In this document: positions 10,541 through 20,411 of the stretch, in pieces
How positions within the stretch are numbered: the stretch's first letter is position 1
Layout of the letters: each line of letters begins with the position of its first letter
Source of the DNA: an uncultured Piscirickettsiaceae bacterium
GTDB lineage: Bacteria; Pseudomonadota; Gammaproteobacteria; Methylococcales; Cycloclasticaceae
Reading direction: 5' to 3'
DNA length: 64,000 bases
Assembly (NCBI GenBank): GCA_913061075.1
Contig: CAJXSK010000002.1
Span: forward strand, 186,001-250,000
The notes under the pieces: model-generated
Seen by the model: only the letters and a program-made list of their open reading frames with translations
Databases searched by the model: none
Told to the model about the DNA's origin: nothing
Position numbers and translations under genes: made by a program

Positions 10541-10566
10541 GTGAGCAGTTCTGTCGGACTGCTCAC
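10541..10566 (+). terminator. Inverted repeat after ftsZ, possible weak terminator
   Basis: Arms GTGAGCAGT and ACTGCTCAC pair perfectly over nine bases around an eight-base loop. No run of T follows (the next bases are GTTCGGC), so if it terminates transcription it would do so weakly or with Rho. It could instead protect the 3' end of the ftsZ message. lpxC is about 90 bases beyond and has its own candidate promoter. Confidence 0.4.
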
Positions 10567-10577
10567 GTTCGGCTTTG

Positions 10578-10604
10578 TTGAAAATACGAGAGGTGTGTTA
10601 AGAT
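10578..10604 (+). promoter_or_regulatory. Candidate lpxC promoter
   Basis: A TTGAAA box at 10578-10583 is followed 15 bases later by TGTTAAGAT, which reads as an extended -10 element (TG, one base, TAAGAT at 10599-10604). The spacing is shorter than ideal, but an extended -10 tolerates that. It lies between the ftsZ hairpin and the lpxC start, leaving an untranslated leader of about 45 bases. Inferred from sequence alone. Confidence 0.35.
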
Positions 10605-10654
10605 AAAAAAATAAAGAATATTTTATTCAACTATTTATTTGCTTGGAGTTGTAA

Positions 10655-11569
10655 ATGATCAAACAACGAACACTTAAAAATGTGATTCGTGCTACTGGCG
10701 TTGGCTTGCACAGTGGTGAAAAGGTATACCTAACATTAAGGCCAGCAGCAGCAAATGCTGGCATCGTATTTCGCCGCGTTGATTTTGACGAGCCCGTTGT
10801 TATACCGGCAAAAGCTGAAAATGTTGGTGATACGCAATTATCAACCACGTTAATTCAAGATGGCGTTAAAGTTTCTACGGTAGAACACTTGTTAAGTGCA
10901 ATTGCAGGGCTGGGCATAGATAATATTTTAATAGACGTTAGTGCGGCCGAAGTACCTATTATGGATGGCAGCGCTGGTCCGTTTGTATTCTTGTTGCAAT
11001 CTGCCGGTATTGAAGAGCAGAATGCGCCAAAAAAATATATCAAAATTAAGGAAAAAATTAAAGTTGAAGATGGTGATAAATGGGCATCATTTGAACCGTT
11101 TGATGGCTTTAAAGTTGGCTTTAGCATTGATTTTGAACACCCAGCTTTTAGTTCAAGAAAACAGGAAGCATCGATAGATTTTTCTTCTACTTCTTTCGTT
11201 AAAGAAATCAGTAGGGCACGGACATTTGGGTTTATGAAAGATATAGAAACACTTCGTGACCGTAATCTGGCGCTTGGAGGTAGCATGGATAATGCTATTG
11301 TTGTTGATGATTACCGTGTGCTTAATGAAGACGGGCTACGTTATGAAGATGAATTTGTTAAACATAAAATTCTAGATGCGATTGGCGATCTATATTTATT
11401 AGGACACGGCTTGATTGGTGAATTTAAAGGTTATAAATCGGGGCACGAGTTAAATAATAAATTGTTAATAGCACTTTTGGACCAAAAAGATGCTTGGGAA
11501 GAAGTAACATTTGAAGAGGACGAAACATATCCAATTTCGTATAGTGACCCGTTACCGGCTTCTGTTTAA
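10655..11569 (+). CDS. lpxC: LpxC, UDP-3-O-acyl-GlcNAc deacetylase
   Basis: Zinc-dependent deacetylase and committed step of lipid A synthesis, in the cytoplasm. The 304 residues match the family. Zinc ligands are recognisable as H78 in the STVEHLLSA motif and H237/D241 in HKILDAIGD, and the catalytic histidine H264 lies in KSGHELNN. The usual place of lpxC directly after ftsZ supports the call. The 3' end overlaps by 18 bases with the convergent dciA gene. The protein ends soon after the catalytic domain (residue 304), so it lacks any long extension. Confidence 0.97.
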   Translation: MIKQRTLKNVIRATGVGLHSGEKVYLTLRPAAANAGIVFRRVDFDEPVVIPAKAENVGDTQLSTTLIQDGVKVSTVEHLLSAIAGLGIDNILIDVSAAEVPIMDGSAGPFVFLLQSAGIEEQNAPKKYIKIKEKIKVEDGDKWASFEPFDGFKVGFSIDFEHPAFSSRKQEASIDFSSTSFVKEISRARTFGFMKDIETLRDRNLALGGSMDNAIVVDDYRVLNEDGLRYEDEFVKHKILDAIGDLYLLGHGLIGEFKGYKSGHELNNKLLIALLDQKDAWEEVTFEEDETYPISYSDPLPASV

Positions 11570-12001
11570 TTTACGTTGATTTTGTAGTACGTTTGCTAAT
11601 TTATTCAGAGCGTTGTTCAGCGCATGAGGATTGGCAGGCTTATCGGAAGGATTTAAATTACTGGTATTATCTTGAAAAGGCTTGTTTTGCCTTTTTTTGT
11701 ACGCAAAAATAGAGTTGTCTACTACTCTTATAGTTAAACCTTGAACAGGGTCTCGGAAATGTGAGGCAATGGCATCTATTATTTTTACTCTACTGTAGAG
11801 TAGTTTTGATGCCCAGACGGGGGAGTCAGTAAATAACATTAATTTGTTATTGTTGAAAACGGCATGAAGGCAGTGTTCGGCTAGCTGCTTGGGTAGTTGT
11901 TTCTGAATTGCTTCTAAATGCAGTTGATTTTGTTGAAGTGTCAGCGTTATTCGCTCCATCCCTGTAGGTTTGCGGGAATTACGTAAGGGGTGTTTTAGCA
12001 T
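11552..12001 (-). CDS. dciA: DciA-like replicative helicase loader (DUF721)
   Basis: DUF721-family protein of 149 residues. The N-terminal two thirds hold the family pattern: a hydrophobic [16 protein letters not shown] segment, then [17 protein letters not shown] and a KII..I..HF stretch. The C-terminal part is polar and Asn/Lys-rich, probably disordered. DciA proteins bind and load the replicative helicase DnaB in bacteria that have no DnaC-type loader; this role is known for the family, not shown here. The place between lpxC and secA, on the opposite strand, is common in gammaproteobacteria. It faces lpxC tail to tail and overlaps it by 18 bases. Confidence 0.82.
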   Translation of the reverse strand: MLKHPLRNSRKPTGMERITLTLQQNQLHLEAIQKQLPKQLAEHCLHAVFNNNKLMLFTDSPVWASKLLYSRVKIIDAIASHFRDPVQGLTIRVVDNSIFAYKKRQNKPFQDNTSNLNPSDKPANPHALNNALNKLANVLQNQRKLNRSR

Positions 12002-12045
12002 TGGGCTATTTTAGGTTAAACATATCATTGTTGTAAAAAAATACT

Positions 12046-12963
12046 ATGCAAATAATTTTAATTTCTCAGAAAAATCGAAAGACATTTCAGCTTTCTTTAA
12101 CTAGAAACAAGCTTATGTTAACGCTATTGGCTAGCGGAATGTTATTGGGTTTGGTTTTCTTTACATTAGGGATGTCTAAAGGTGAGGGCTTAAAAAACAT
12201 AGCGTCTACGGCAATGGTTGTCGAAGAACTGACCGAACAACGACAGGAATTAACTCGCTTACAAACCAAGTCTCGTAATACGTTAGATGGTATTGCTTTG
12301 CGCGTTGGTCAAATGCAAGCAGAAATTACACGTTTAAATGCAGTTGGTGAACATCTGGCTAAGAAAGCTAAACTAGACATATCTGAATTTGATTTTAATG
12401 TGCTACCTGCCCAAGGTAGTGCTGAAGTGAATGATTCTGTAGAGTCATTCGGAGAAGGTCAATTATTGACTGATATTACACAGCTTGAAGAGCTTATTTC
12501 TGTTCGCCAACAACAGCTTGAAATGTTGGATATTTTTTCTTCAAATAAAATACTTAGCAAAACGATTCGACCAGCAGGGCTGCCAGTTCAAAAAGGGTGG
12601 CTATCTTCACATTTTGGATATCGGGCAGATCCGTTTTCTGGTAAACGTACATTTCATCATGGCGTAGATATTGCGGGTAAGAATGGTTCAAATGTCGTAG
12701 CGGTTGCATCCGGCATAGTAACTTTTGCTGATGATAAGAACGGGTATGGATACTTGATTGAAATTGATCATGGTGAAGGCTACGTCACCCGATACGGCCA
12801 TAACAAAGAAATTCTTATTAAAACCGGTGATTTGGTTAAGCAAAGTGATGTTATAGCTAAGATGGGTTCTACTGGACGATCAACGGGTCCTCATGTCCAT
12901 TTTGAAGTGTTAAAAAACGGTAAAAAAATTAATCCGCGTAAATTTTTATACGCATCACGTTAA
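12046..12963 (+). CDS. M23 (LytM) family peptidase, membrane-anchored
   Basis: A 305-residue protein with a short basic cytoplasmic start, one membrane helix near 23-41, a coiled-coil-like stretch (about 55-165) and a C-terminal LytM/peptidase M23 domain. The zinc-site residues are present: H205 and D208 in HHGVDIA, and HVH at 283-285 in GPHVHFEV. It is therefore expected to be an active periplasmic endopeptidase cutting peptidoglycan cross-bridges, unlike the degenerate EnvC/NlpD activators. Homologues next to secA are common in this class. Its exact substrate cannot be told. The start has no clear Shine-Dalgarno sequence. Confidence 0.88.
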   Translation: MQIILISQKNRKTFQLSLTRNKLMLTLLASGMLLGLVFFTLGMSKGEGLKNIASTAMVVEELTEQRQELTRLQTKSRNTLDGIALRVGQMQAEITRLNAVGEHLAKKAKLDISEFDFNVLPAQGSAEVNDSVESFGEGQLLTDITQLEELISVRQQQLEMLDIFSSNKILSKTIRPAGLPVQKGWLSSHFGYRADPFSGKRTFHHGVDIAGKNGSNVVAVASGIVTFADDKNGYGYLIEIDHGEGYVTRYGHNKEILIKTGDLVKQSDVIAKMGSTGRSTGPHVHFEVLKNGKKINPRKFLYASR

Positions 12964-12965
12964 TT

Positions 12966-13010
12966 CGCAAAATCCTCTTTATATGTCTGCCTAATGAGTC
13001 GCATTTTGCG
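12966..13010 (+). repeat. Inverted repeat in the secA leader
   Basis: Eight-base arms CGCAAAAT (12966-12973) and ATTTTGCG (13003-13010) flank a 29-base loop in the 88-base gap before secA. It is a modest structure that could form in the secA leader RNA. No reading frame for a SecM-like arrest peptide is visible in the gap: the only ATG in it is followed by two codons and a stop. Function unknown. Confidence 0.35.
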
Positions 13011-13051
13011 GTATCATTCTCTTTTTAGTTTTTAAAGAAACCTTCCCTATT

Positions 13052-15703
13052 ATGGTTGTAAACATTGTAAAAAAGCTTTTTGGTAGCAGAAACGACCGTT
13101 ATGTTAAATCTAAGCAAAAAATCGTCAAACCTATTAATGCTTTTGAAGAGACCATAAAAGCATTATCTGACCTTGAACTTAAAGAAAAGACGGTTGAATT
13201 TAGACAGCGCCTAGAAAAAGGCGACACACTAGAATCACTTTTACCAGAGGCTTTTGCTGTTGTGCGCGAAGCGAGTGTACGTGCCTTAGGTATGCGCCAT
13301 TTTGATGTTCAAATGATTGGCGGAATGGTGCTAAATGATGGCCGTATAGCAGAAATGAAAACGGGTGAAGGTAAAACCTTAGTTGCAACCGTTTCAGCTT
13401 ACCTTAATGCATTGCCTGGGAAGGGTGTTCACTTAGTGACTGTTAATGATTATTTGGCAGAACGTGATGCTGAATGGATGGGGCAGCTGTATGAGTTTCT
13501 TGGGCTTACCACAGGCGTGATTGTTAATATCATGAGCCCTGATCAGCGCCGTGAAGCCTATGCAGCAGACATTACCTATGGAACAAATAATGAATTTGGT
13601 TTTGACTACCTGCGCGATAACATGGCGTTCGGTGTGGAAGACAAAGTGCAACGTGGCTTACATTACGCGATTATTGATGAAGTAGACTCAATCTTAATTG
13701 ATGAAGCACGTACGCCACTGATTATATCTGGCCCTACAGATGATAAAAGTGACCTGTATATGCGTTTAAATACGTTAGTCAAAGATTTGTCCCCAGAAGA
13801 GGAAGTAGGTGCCGGGCATTTTACTATTGATGAAAAAGCCAAACAGGTTTATTTAACCGAAGAAGGTCATGAGACAGTTGAGCAGCTTTTAGTTAAAGCT
13901 GACCTATTGGCAGAGAATGAAAGTTTATATGATGCGTCAAATATTGGACTTATGCACCATGTTTATGCAGCTTTACGTGCAAATTCATTGTACCAAAAAG
14001 ATGTAGATTACATCATTCAAGATAACCAAGTTGTTATTGTCGATGAGTTTACTGGTCGTACTATGCCGGGTCGTCGATGGGGTGAGGGGCTACACCAAGC
14101 AGTAGAAGCAAAAGAAAATGTAAAGATTCAAAGTGAAAACCAGACGATGGCGTCTATTACGTTCCAAAACTATTTCCGAATGTACGAAAAGTTATCTGGT
14201 ATGACAGGTACAGCTGATACAGAAGCGTTTGAGTTTCAACAAATTTACGGGCTTGAGGTAATTGTTATACCAACGCATCGCAATATGGCGCGCATTGATG
14301 ATGGCGATTTGGTTTATTTAACAGCGGAAGAAAAATTCGAAGCAGTTATTGAAGATATTGCTGATTGTCATAAACGACAGCAGCCTGTTTTAGTTGGTAC
14401 AACGTCAATAGAAGTATCTGAGTTTTTGGCTAAAGGATTACAGCAGAAAAAGATCCCACATGAGGTGCTTAATGCAAAGCAACATGAAAGAGAAGCCCAT
14501 ATTATTGAAAACGCAGGTGTATTGGGGGCAGTAACTATTGCTACTAATATGGCTGGTCGTGGTACGGATATTGTTCTAGGCGGTAAACAGCAAGAAGCTG
14601 AAAATGACGATGAATGGAATACAAAACACGAAGCGGTAAAAAATGCTGGTGGCCTAAGGGTTGTTGGGACTGAGCGACATGAATCCAGACGTATCGATAA
14701 CCAGTTACGAGGTCGGTCAGGCCGTCAAGGTGACCCAGGGTCTAGCCGTTTTTATTTATCGCTTGAAGATAGTTTAATGCGTATTTTTGCATCCGACAGA
14801 GTGGCCGGTCTAATGCAGAAGCTAGGTTTAGAGAAAGGCGAATCAATTGAACACCCATGGGTTAGTAAAGCGATTGAAAATGCTCAACGTAAGGTTGAAG
14901 GGCACAACTTTGATATCCGTAAACAATTATTGGCATACGATGATGTGGCCAATGATCAACGCCGTGTTATTTACGAACAGCGTAATGAAATAATGGAATC
15001 TGATGATATATCATCAACCGTTGCTTCAATTCGTGAAGACGTTGTTATTGGTTTGATTGATCAGTACATACCTCCGCAATCCATGGAAGAACAATGGGAT
15101 ATCGGTGCCTTGGAAGTGGCACTTGATGATGAGTTTTCTTGCCGTTTGGGTATCCAGAAATTACTGGATGAAGACGACAGTGTTAATGAAGATAGTTTAC
15201 GTGAGCTAATTCTAAGTAATATTAATGAAGATTATAAAAAGAAGGAAGAGTTAGCTGGCGCTGATGTGCTTCGTCACTTCGAAAAATCGGTGATGATGCA
15301 AACATTAGATAGTTTATGGCGAGATCATTTAGGGGCAATGGACCACTTAAGACAAGGTATTAACTTGCGTGGGTATGCTCAGAAAGACCCTAAGCAAGAA
15401 TATAAACGTGAAGCATTTGAAATGTTTACGGACCTGCTTGAAAGTTTAAAAAGTGAAGTCGTTAAAATTCTAACTAAAGTACAGGTGCGTGCTGAAGAAG
15501 ACGTGGAAGCTATCGATGAGCAACGCCGTGCCCAACAAGAAGTTGAATATAAACATGCAGGTGCGAATGCTTTAGCAGATCCAACGGCCGATGAAAAACA
15601 ACAGGCACAACCATTTAAACGTACAGATAAAAAAGTTGGCCGGAATGATCCTTGCCCATGTGGTTCTGGGAAAAAATTCAAACAATGCCATGGCAAGCTG
15701 TAA
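13052..15703 (+). CDS. secA: SecA, preprotein translocase ATPase
   Basis: Motor ATPase that drives secretory proteins through SecYEG. The 883 residues show the normal domain order: N-terminal LFGSRNDR, Walker A MKTGEGKT at 102-109, a DEAD-like [18 protein letters not shown], the second ATPase half with [14 protein letters not shown] and [13 protein letters not shown], the helical scaffold and wing domains, and a C-terminal zinc site ([13 protein letters not shown]) that binds SecB and phospholipids. The M23 peptidase gene occupies the place where enterobacteria carry secM, so regulation by that arrest peptide is not supported here. argJ follows after 17 bases. Confidence 0.98.
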   Translation: MVVNIVKKLFGSRNDRYVKSKQKIVKPINAFEETIKALSDLELKEKTVEFRQRLEKGDTLESLLPEAFAVVREASVRALGMRHFDVQMIGGMVLNDGRIAEMKTGEGKTLVATVSAYLNALPGKGVHLVTVNDYLAERDAEWMGQLYEFLGLTTGVIVNIMSPDQRREAYAADITYGTNNEFGFDYLRDNMAFGVEDKVQRGLHYAIIDEVDSILIDEARTPLIISGPTDDKSDLYMRLNTLVKDLSPEEEVGAGHFTIDEKAKQVYLTEEGHETVEQLLVKADLLAENESLYDASNIGLMHHVYAALRANSLYQKDVDYIIQDNQVVIVDEFTGRTMPGRRWGEGLHQAVEAKENVKIQSENQTMASITFQNYFRMYEKLSGMTGTADTEAFEFQQIYGLEVIVIPTHRNMARIDDGDLVYLTAEEKFEAVIEDIADCHKRQQPVLVGTTSIEVSEFLAKGLQQKKIPHEVLNAKQHEREAHIIENAGVLGAVTIATNMAGRGTDIVLGGKQQEAENDDEWNTKHEAVKNAGGLRVVGTERHESRRIDNQLRGRSGRQGDPGSSRFYLSLEDSLMRIFASDRVAGLMQKLGLEKGESIEHPWVSKAIENAQRKVEGHNFDIRKQLLAYDDVANDQRRVIYEQRNEIMESDDISSTVASIREDVVIGLIDQYIPPQSMEEQWDIGALEVALDDEFSCRLGIQKLLDEDDSVNEDSLRELILSNINEDYKKKEELAGADVLRHFEKSVMMQTLDSLWRDHLGAMDHLRQGINLRGYAQKDPKQEYKREAFEMFTDLLESLKSEVVKILTKVQVRAEEDVEAIDEQRRAQQEVEYKHAGANALADPTADEKQQAQPFKRTDKKVGRNDPCPCGSGKKFKQCHGKL

Positions 15704-15720
15704 TAATTTGAAGAAGATAA

Positions 15721-16941
15721 ATGCCAGTAGGTAAAGAAGCACCGTTACATTTAAAACCCATTGATGGCGTTCGAATAGGTACAGCTAAAGCTGGAATACG
15801 GCAGCAGGAACGAGACGATGTCACCGTTTTTGAGATTAGTGAGAGTGCCCGTGTAGAAGCTATTTTCACTAAGAATGTGTTTTGTGCAGCGCCAGTGCTA
15901 GTGGCGAAACAACATTTATCAGAAACTGATACGGGCTATTTGCTGGTTAACTCAGGGAATGCAAACGCAGGCCTAGGTGATGAAGGGTTAATAGCAGCAT
16001 TAACTTGTTGCGAATCGTTAGCTAGGGAAACCAATTGCAAAACAAATAAAGTATTGCCTTTTTCCACGGGCGTTATTGGTGAAACACTGCCTGTTGATAA
16101 GCTAGTGGGAAGCCTACCAGAGGCCATAAGCAACCTATCGGAAGATAATTGGCTCGCAGCAGCTAAAGCTATAATGACCACTGATACACGCAGTAAGGGC
16201 TGTTCAAGGTCATTTGAATTGGATGGGGAAACAATCACCATTACGGGTATTGCTAAAGGTTCTGGGATGATTCGGCCAGATATGGCGACTATGCTTGCGT
16301 ATATAGCGACTGACTTGCCCATTTCTCAGAATATTTTAAAACATTGTATTAAGGCCGCCTCAGCTGTTTCGTTTAATGCAATAACAGTGGACGGGGATAC
16401 ATCAACGAATGATGCTGTTGTGCTAATGGCGACAGGTAAAGCGAACGTTAAAGAAATTGAAACAAAAGGTGATGAACGATGTGAGGCTTTTCTAGTTGAG
16501 TTAGTTCATGTGTTTCAACATTTATCCGAGGCAATTGTGCGAGATGGTGAGGGTGCAACAAAAGTAATCACTATTGAAGTTGAACAAGCCATTAGTACCA
16601 AAGATGCCCGAGAAGTGGCTTATACCGTTGCGCAATCACCTTTAGTTAAAACAGCATTTTTTGCTTCAGACCCTAATTGGGGGCGTATTTTAGCGGCGGT
16701 TGGGCGTGCTCCGGTGAAGTGTTTAGATGTGGGAAAAATTGATATATTCTTAGGTAACGTTTGTATCGTTAAAAAAGGGCAGCGTTCTTCAGCTTATACA
16801 GAAGAAGCTGGGACAGCTGTTATGTCATCTGAGGAAATTACTGTTCGGATAGTATTGGCACAAGGGCAATGTTCTGCCAGTGTATTGACGTGTGACTTAT
16901 CATACGACTATGTAAAAATTAATGCGGAATATCGCTCATAA
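15721..16941 (+). CDS. argJ: ArgJ, glutamate N-acetyltransferase / ornithine acetyltransferase
   Basis: Arginine-pathway enzyme that recycles the acetyl group from N-acetylornithine to glutamate and may also use acetyl-CoA. The 406 residues are typical. The self-cleavage site that splits the precursor into alpha and beta chains is visible as PDMATMLAY, with T190 as the new N-terminal nucleophile. Also present are VNSGNANAG and the C-terminal SDPNWGRILAAVGRA. Whether this copy is mono- or bifunctional cannot be read from sequence. It follows secA closely and precedes the Nudix fusion by 24 bases, so the three may be co-transcribed. Confidence 0.95.
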   Translation: MPVGKEAPLHLKPIDGVRIGTAKAGIRQQERDDVTVFEISESARVEAIFTKNVFCAAPVLVAKQHLSETDTGYLLVNSGNANAGLGDEGLIAALTCCESLARETNCKTNKVLPFSTGVIGETLPVDKLVGSLPEAISNLSEDNWLAAAKAIMTTDTRSKGCSRSFELDGETITITGIAKGSGMIRPDMATMLAYIATDLPISQNILKHCIKAASAVSFNAITVDGDTSTNDAVVLMATGKANVKEIETKGDERCEAFLVELVHVFQHLSEAIVRDGEGATKVITIEVEQAISTKDAREVAYTVAQSPLVKTAFFASDPNWGRILAAVGRAPVKCLDVGKIDIFLGNVCIVKKGQRSSAYTEEAGTAVMSSEEITVRIVLAQGQCSASVLTCDLSYDYVKINAEYRS

Positions 16942-16965
16942 ACAATTGAGTGCCGAGCTGCTACG

Positions 16966-17898
16966 ATGTTGAATGTAGCGGTGGGTGTGATTCTAAATAA
17001 TCAAGGAGAGGTCTTAATTAGTCAGCGCTCTAAGAATGCTGAACAAGGCGGATTATGGGAATTCCCCGGAGGTAAGGTAGACGTTGGCGAAAATACCTAT
17101 CAAGCGCTTAAAAGAGAATTACTTGAAGAGCTTGGGATAAAGGTTAAGTCTACCGAGCATCTCATTAAAGTTAATCACCAGTATTCGAATATTGGTGTAT
17201 CGCTGGATGTATTGACAGTTGAATCGTATGAAGGCGAAGCTATTGGCCTTGAGGGGCAACCTATAAAGTGGGTGCAAATAGAAGAGTTGAAAAATTACAG
17301 CTTCCCCGCCGCTAATAGGCCCATTATTACAGCGTTACAGTTGCCAAGCTGTTATCCAATAGTCGATAGCTCAATGGGAACACCCGAGCAAATGCTTGAG
17401 CAACTAGAAAACTTAATTGACCGAGGTTTCTCGGTTATTCAATTTCGTGCGAACGGTCTGTCTAAAATTATTTTTGAAAGATTGGCAAAAAAGGCTATTA
17501 AGTTTAGTGAAGCAAACAATATCCGTTTGTATATAAATTGCAGTGTACAAACAGCTATTGAATTAGGTGCTGCTGGTGTCCATGTCAGTTCGAAACAAGC
17601 TGAAAAATTAGATAAGCATGAGGGAAAAAGCTGTATTTCTATAGCGGCCTCATGTCATACCAAAGAAGATATTATTAATGCAAAGAGGATTGGAGCGGAC
17701 TTTGCAGTTTTGTCGCCAGTGTGCAAAACAGCCACTCATCCCAGTGCAATGCCGATAGGTTGGAAACGTTTTAGAGAACTGGCTGAGGGAGTGGGTATAC
17801 CTGTTTACGCGTTAGGAGGTTTGGGCGAGGCTGATATAAGCATAGCTAAAGAACATGCTGGGCAGGGCGTTTCTGGGATCAGGTGTTTTATAAGTTAA
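16966..17898 (+). CDS. mutT: MutT-type Nudix hydrolase fused to a degenerate ThiE/TenI-like domain
   Basis: A 310-residue two-domain protein. Residues 1-130 form a MutT-like Nudix domain that starts with the usual hydrophobic strand and has an intact Nudix box (G, five residues apart E, REL-EE-GI pattern around 37-59), expected to hydrolyse 8-oxo-dGTP. Residues from about 140 on form a TIM barrel of the ThiE/TenI type. Several ThiE catalytic positions are altered: QFRANGLS replaces the QLREK-type motif, INCSV replaces INDRV, and GVHVSS replaces GVHLGQ. The barrel is thus unlikely to make thiamine phosphate. Such fusions are known in gammaproteobacteria next to secA/argJ. Confidence 0.88.
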   Translation: MLNVAVGVILNNQGEVLISQRSKNAEQGGLWEFPGGKVDVGENTYQALKRELLEELGIKVKSTEHLIKVNHQYSNIGVSLDVLTVESYEGEAIGLEGQPIKWVQIEELKNYSFPAANRPIITALQLPSCYPIVDSSMGTPEQMLEQLENLIDRGFSVIQFRANGLSKIIFERLAKKAIKFSEANNIRLYINCSVQTAIELGAAGVHVSSKQAEKLDKHEGKSCISIAASCHTKEDIINAKRIGADFAVLSPVCKTATHPSAMPIGWKRFRELAEGVGIPVYALGGLGEADISIAKEHAGQGVSGIRCFIS

Positions 17899-18074
17899 TA
17901 TTCAGGCTGTTCTTCTGGAAGAATGGCAGGCTCACCTGGTATGGCATGGTTTTCTGATGCCCATTCACCTAAGTCAATTAGTTTGCAACGCTCGCTACAA
18001 AATGGTTTGTAGGTTTCGGTTTTATTCCAGGTGACTTGTTTAAGACACGTGGGACATTTTACAGCGACAGTCAT
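17895..18074 (-). CDS. yacG: YacG, zinc-finger DNA gyrase inhibitor family
   Basis: A 59-residue protein, short enough to be missed by many gene callers. It starts [16 protein letters not shown] and contains the four cysteines of the YacG zinc site, C7 and C10 in CPTC and C26 and C30 in PFCSERC, followed by [11 protein letters not shown], all typical of the family. YacG of E. coli binds GyrB and inhibits gyrase; the role here is inferred from that. It is the last gene of the minus-strand run pilB-pilC-pilD-coaE-zapD-yacG and starts four bases after zapD ends. Its stop codon overlaps the end of the convergent Nudix fusion gene. Confidence 0.9.
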   Translation of the reverse strand: MTVAVKCPTCLKQVTWNKTETYKPFCSERCKLIDLGEWASENHAIPGEPAILPEEQPEY

Positions 18075-18078
18075 AATG

Positions 18079-18846
18079 CTAAAGGTGGCACAGGATTAGG
18101 TTGAAGTTAATATTATCCGATGTTTGAGTCGGCCTATCCGTCTCTCTTAATGACATAAAGCGTACTGTAAAACGGTGTTTTCCGCCGCTTATTTCTGAAA
18201 AATATGGGGATTGTTGGTCTAAAGAAACACGAATTAGTTGAACGGCTTGTTGGTCCCCTAAACTTTGCTGGTAAACACCGCAGGCTGCAACTTTAGGGGT
18301 TGGCATGCCGCTAGAGCGAATATATTCTAGTAATAAATTTACTGACTTTTGTATGGGTATTAAGTTCTCACTCCAATATTGAATTTCTTCACGTCTTTCT
18401 TGAAGGGGCTTGTTAAGCCAATAATGAAAACCCGGCAAGTCAAAGTCACAAGTGCCTCCAGGAATGCTGCTACGCTGATTAAGGCACTTTAATAAATCAA
18501 TTTGATTCGCCTTTTGGTCAATTCTTCCAGGTGTTGCGTGGAGTGCAAGATTTAATTCATTCAGTTTTTCGATGGAAGATCGAAGTTTCTCAGAATCCAC
18601 ATTAGGGCTATTTGAGTAAAAAGCGAGACTTTTTGTATGATGTTCTATTTCTTTAGTTATTTCTGACTTGAGGTCTGCTCGACTAGACAGGGTGAATATG
18701 TCTAAGAGACAACCCAATTCGGCACGAGCTTGCCATTCGTTATCGTGCTGAGAGAAATGACCAACCTGTTTAAAGAGTTTTTCGAGCCTTAAAAAAGTAC
18801 GAATACGTTCATTTAATGGTAGTTCGTATGTTATTGAATTCGCCAC
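18079..18846 (-). CDS. zapD: ZapD, FtsZ-bundling cell division protein
   Basis: A 255-residue soluble protein of the ZapD (YacF/DUF1342) family that cross-links FtsZ filaments and tightens the Z-ring. Family features are the start [16 protein letters not shown], the internal [14 protein letters not shown] segment and the C-terminal beta part ending in FNLILCHL. It lies between coaE and yacG, the standard arrangement coaE-zapD-yacG in gammaproteobacteria. The call rests on these motifs and the neighbourhood. Confidence 0.92.
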   Translation of the reverse strand: MANSITYELPLNERIRTFLRLEKLFKQVGHFSQHDNEWQARAELGCLLDIFTLSSRADLKSEITKEIEHHTKSLAFYSNSPNVDSEKLRSSIEKLNELNLALHATPGRIDQKANQIDLLKCLNQRSSIPGGTCDFDLPGFHYWLNKPLQERREEIQYWSENLIPIQKSVNLLLEYIRSSGMPTPKVAACGVYQQSLGDQQAVQLIRVSLDQQSPYFSEISGGKHRFTVRFMSLRETDRPTQTSDNINFNLILCHL

Positions 18847-18873
18847 AGAATCGTTAGTGTCTTTAAATGAGGC

Positions 18874-19494
18874 CTATTTTGAAGGATTCAGTCCCTTTAT
18901 ACCAGTGCTGATGTTTAAAAACTTTTTATGAAGCGTTTGTACTTGTTTGGTAAGCGTTTCTAAAGGGCCATTATTATTAATGATTTCATCTGCATTTTTA
19001 ATACGAAATGATCTCGTACATTGACTAGATATAATGGACTTTATTTCTTCTAAGGAAAGATTGTCACGATGTTTAACGCGTTCGATTTGTGTGGTTTCGT
19101 CGCAGTCAATCACCACCACTTCATCAACACGGTGATGAAAGTTTGTTTCGAACAAAAGAGGAATACTTAGAATGCCGTATGCTGAATTAAGTTTGTTAAG
19201 TTCTCGTTGCATTTCGTCAAAAACTAGCGGGTGCATAATCGATTCTAGTTTTTCTTTATCATCGGCGTGGTTATAAATATGGGACCGAAGTTTGTTTCGA
19301 TTAAGTTCACCATTGGCCAGTAAAAACGTTGACCCAAATTGCTTAACTATAGTTTGTAATGCAGGTTGTCCAGGACGTACTAGTTGATGAGCAATATCGT
19401 CAGCGTCTATAACTGGGGCGCCCAGCTCAATAAAAATATTGCTGACAGTCGTTTTACCGCAACCAATACCGCCTGTTAAACCAATGGTTAGCAT
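18874..19494 (-). CDS. coaE: CoaE, dephospho-CoA kinase
   Basis: Last step of coenzyme A synthesis: ATP-dependent phosphorylation of the 3'-hydroxyl of dephospho-CoA. The 206-residue protein begins with the P-loop GLTGGIGCGKTTVS (K14), followed by GAPVIDADDIAHQLV with the catalytic aspartate region, and the lid segment with R residues near HRDNLSLEE. It follows pilD by six bases on the minus strand, so it is probably transcribed with the pilus genes. Confidence 0.96.
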   Translation of the reverse strand: MLTIGLTGGIGCGKTTVSNIFIELGAPVIDADDIAHQLVRPGQPALQTIVKQFGSTFLLANGELNRNKLRSHIYNHADDKEKLESIMHPLVFDEMQRELNKLNSAYGILSIPLLFETNFHHRVDEVVVIDCDETTQIERVKHRDNLSLEEIKSIISSQCTRSFRIKNADEIINNNGPLETLTKQVQTLHKKFLNISTGIKGLNPSK

Positions 19495-19500
19495 CTTTAG

Positions 19501-20379
19501 CTATAAACCTGCAAACTGTAAGTATGTTCGATTAATAGTGTCACCCCACATTAGGGCAATAAACCCAGCAATTGATAAGAACGGACCAAATGGTATTGGC
19601 GCACTTTTGTCTTTTCCTTTAATAGCTATAAATGATAACCCTATAATGGCACCAACAAAGGCTGATAACATGATGACTAAGGGGAGCATTTCCCACCCTA
19701 ACCAAGCACCAATAGCGGCGAGTAGCTTGAAATCACCATATCCCATCCCTTCTTTTTTGGTTATTATTTTAAAGAGCCAATAAACAGACCATAAACTTAG
19801 GTAGCCTGCTAATGCGCCAATGATGGCCTGATGAGGCGCAACATGAATATGAAATAAACTAAAAAATAAACCGGACCATAGTAATGGAAGTGTTATCGAG
19901 TCTGGCAGCAGCTGGGTGTCAAAATCAATTAATGCCAAGCTAATAAGAGTCCATGTAAATATCAGAGAAGCCAGAGTTTGAAAGGAGACGCCGAACTCAA
20001 TGGCAACTAAGAAAGATAAAATAGCTGTTGTTAGTTCAACGATTGGATAACGAATGGAGATTCGAGTTTTACAACCTTTACAACGGCCTCGTAAAAAAAT
20101 ATAACTGATGAGAGGAATATTCTCTAAAGCAGAGATAGAATGTCTGCATGAAGGGCAGCTGGAGCGAGGTGTGGATAAATTGAAACTTTCAGTTTCTTCA
20201 GGCGTAGGGTCTTTTTGATCCAAAAAGGTTAAACACTCATGTGTCCAACTTCGCTGTAACATAATGGGCAGTCGGTAGATGACAACATTTAAAAAACTTC
20301 CAATTAGTAGCCCTAGCGTGGCAACGGATAGCGAAAAGAACAGCAAGTTTTGCTGAAAATAAAGTACAAACGTGTCCAT
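19501..20379 (-). CDS. pilD: PilD, type IV prepilin peptidase / N-methyltransferase
   Basis: Inner-membrane aspartic peptidase that cuts prepilin leader peptides and methylates the new N-terminus. The 292 residues carry the N-terminal cytoplasmic zinc site with two CxxC pairs (C75/C78 and C100/C103) and multiple membrane helices. Catalytic aspartates are recognisable in ALIDFDTQLLPD (D152 or D154) and in the GMGYGDFK motif (D216). It lies downstream of pilC and upstream of coaE, as in many gammaproteobacteria. Confidence 0.96.
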   Translation of the reverse strand: MDTFVLYFQQNLLFFSLSVATLGLLIGSFLNVVIYRLPIMLQRSWTHECLTFLDQKDPTPEETESFNLSTPRSSCPSCRHSISALENIPLISYIFLRGRCKGCKTRISIRYPIVELTTAILSFLVAIEFGVSFQTLASLIFTWTLISLALIDFDTQLLPDSITLPLLWSGLFFSLFHIHVAPHQAIIGALAGYLSLWSVYWLFKIITKKEGMGYGDFKLLAAIGAWLGWEMLPLVIMLSAFVGAIIGLSFIAIKGKDKSAPIPFGPFLSIAGFIALMWGDTINRTYLQFAGL

Positions 20380-20411
20380 ATTAAGGCTTCAGGTGTGTTT
20401 CGCTAACGTCC

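Noticed and set aside
10941-11177. 78-codon plus-strand frame inside lpxC
   Set aside because: It lies wholly inside lpxC in another frame and shows no recognisable protein features.
12964-13051. Possible SecM-like leader peptide before secA
   Set aside because: The only ATG in the gap runs for three codons to a stop.
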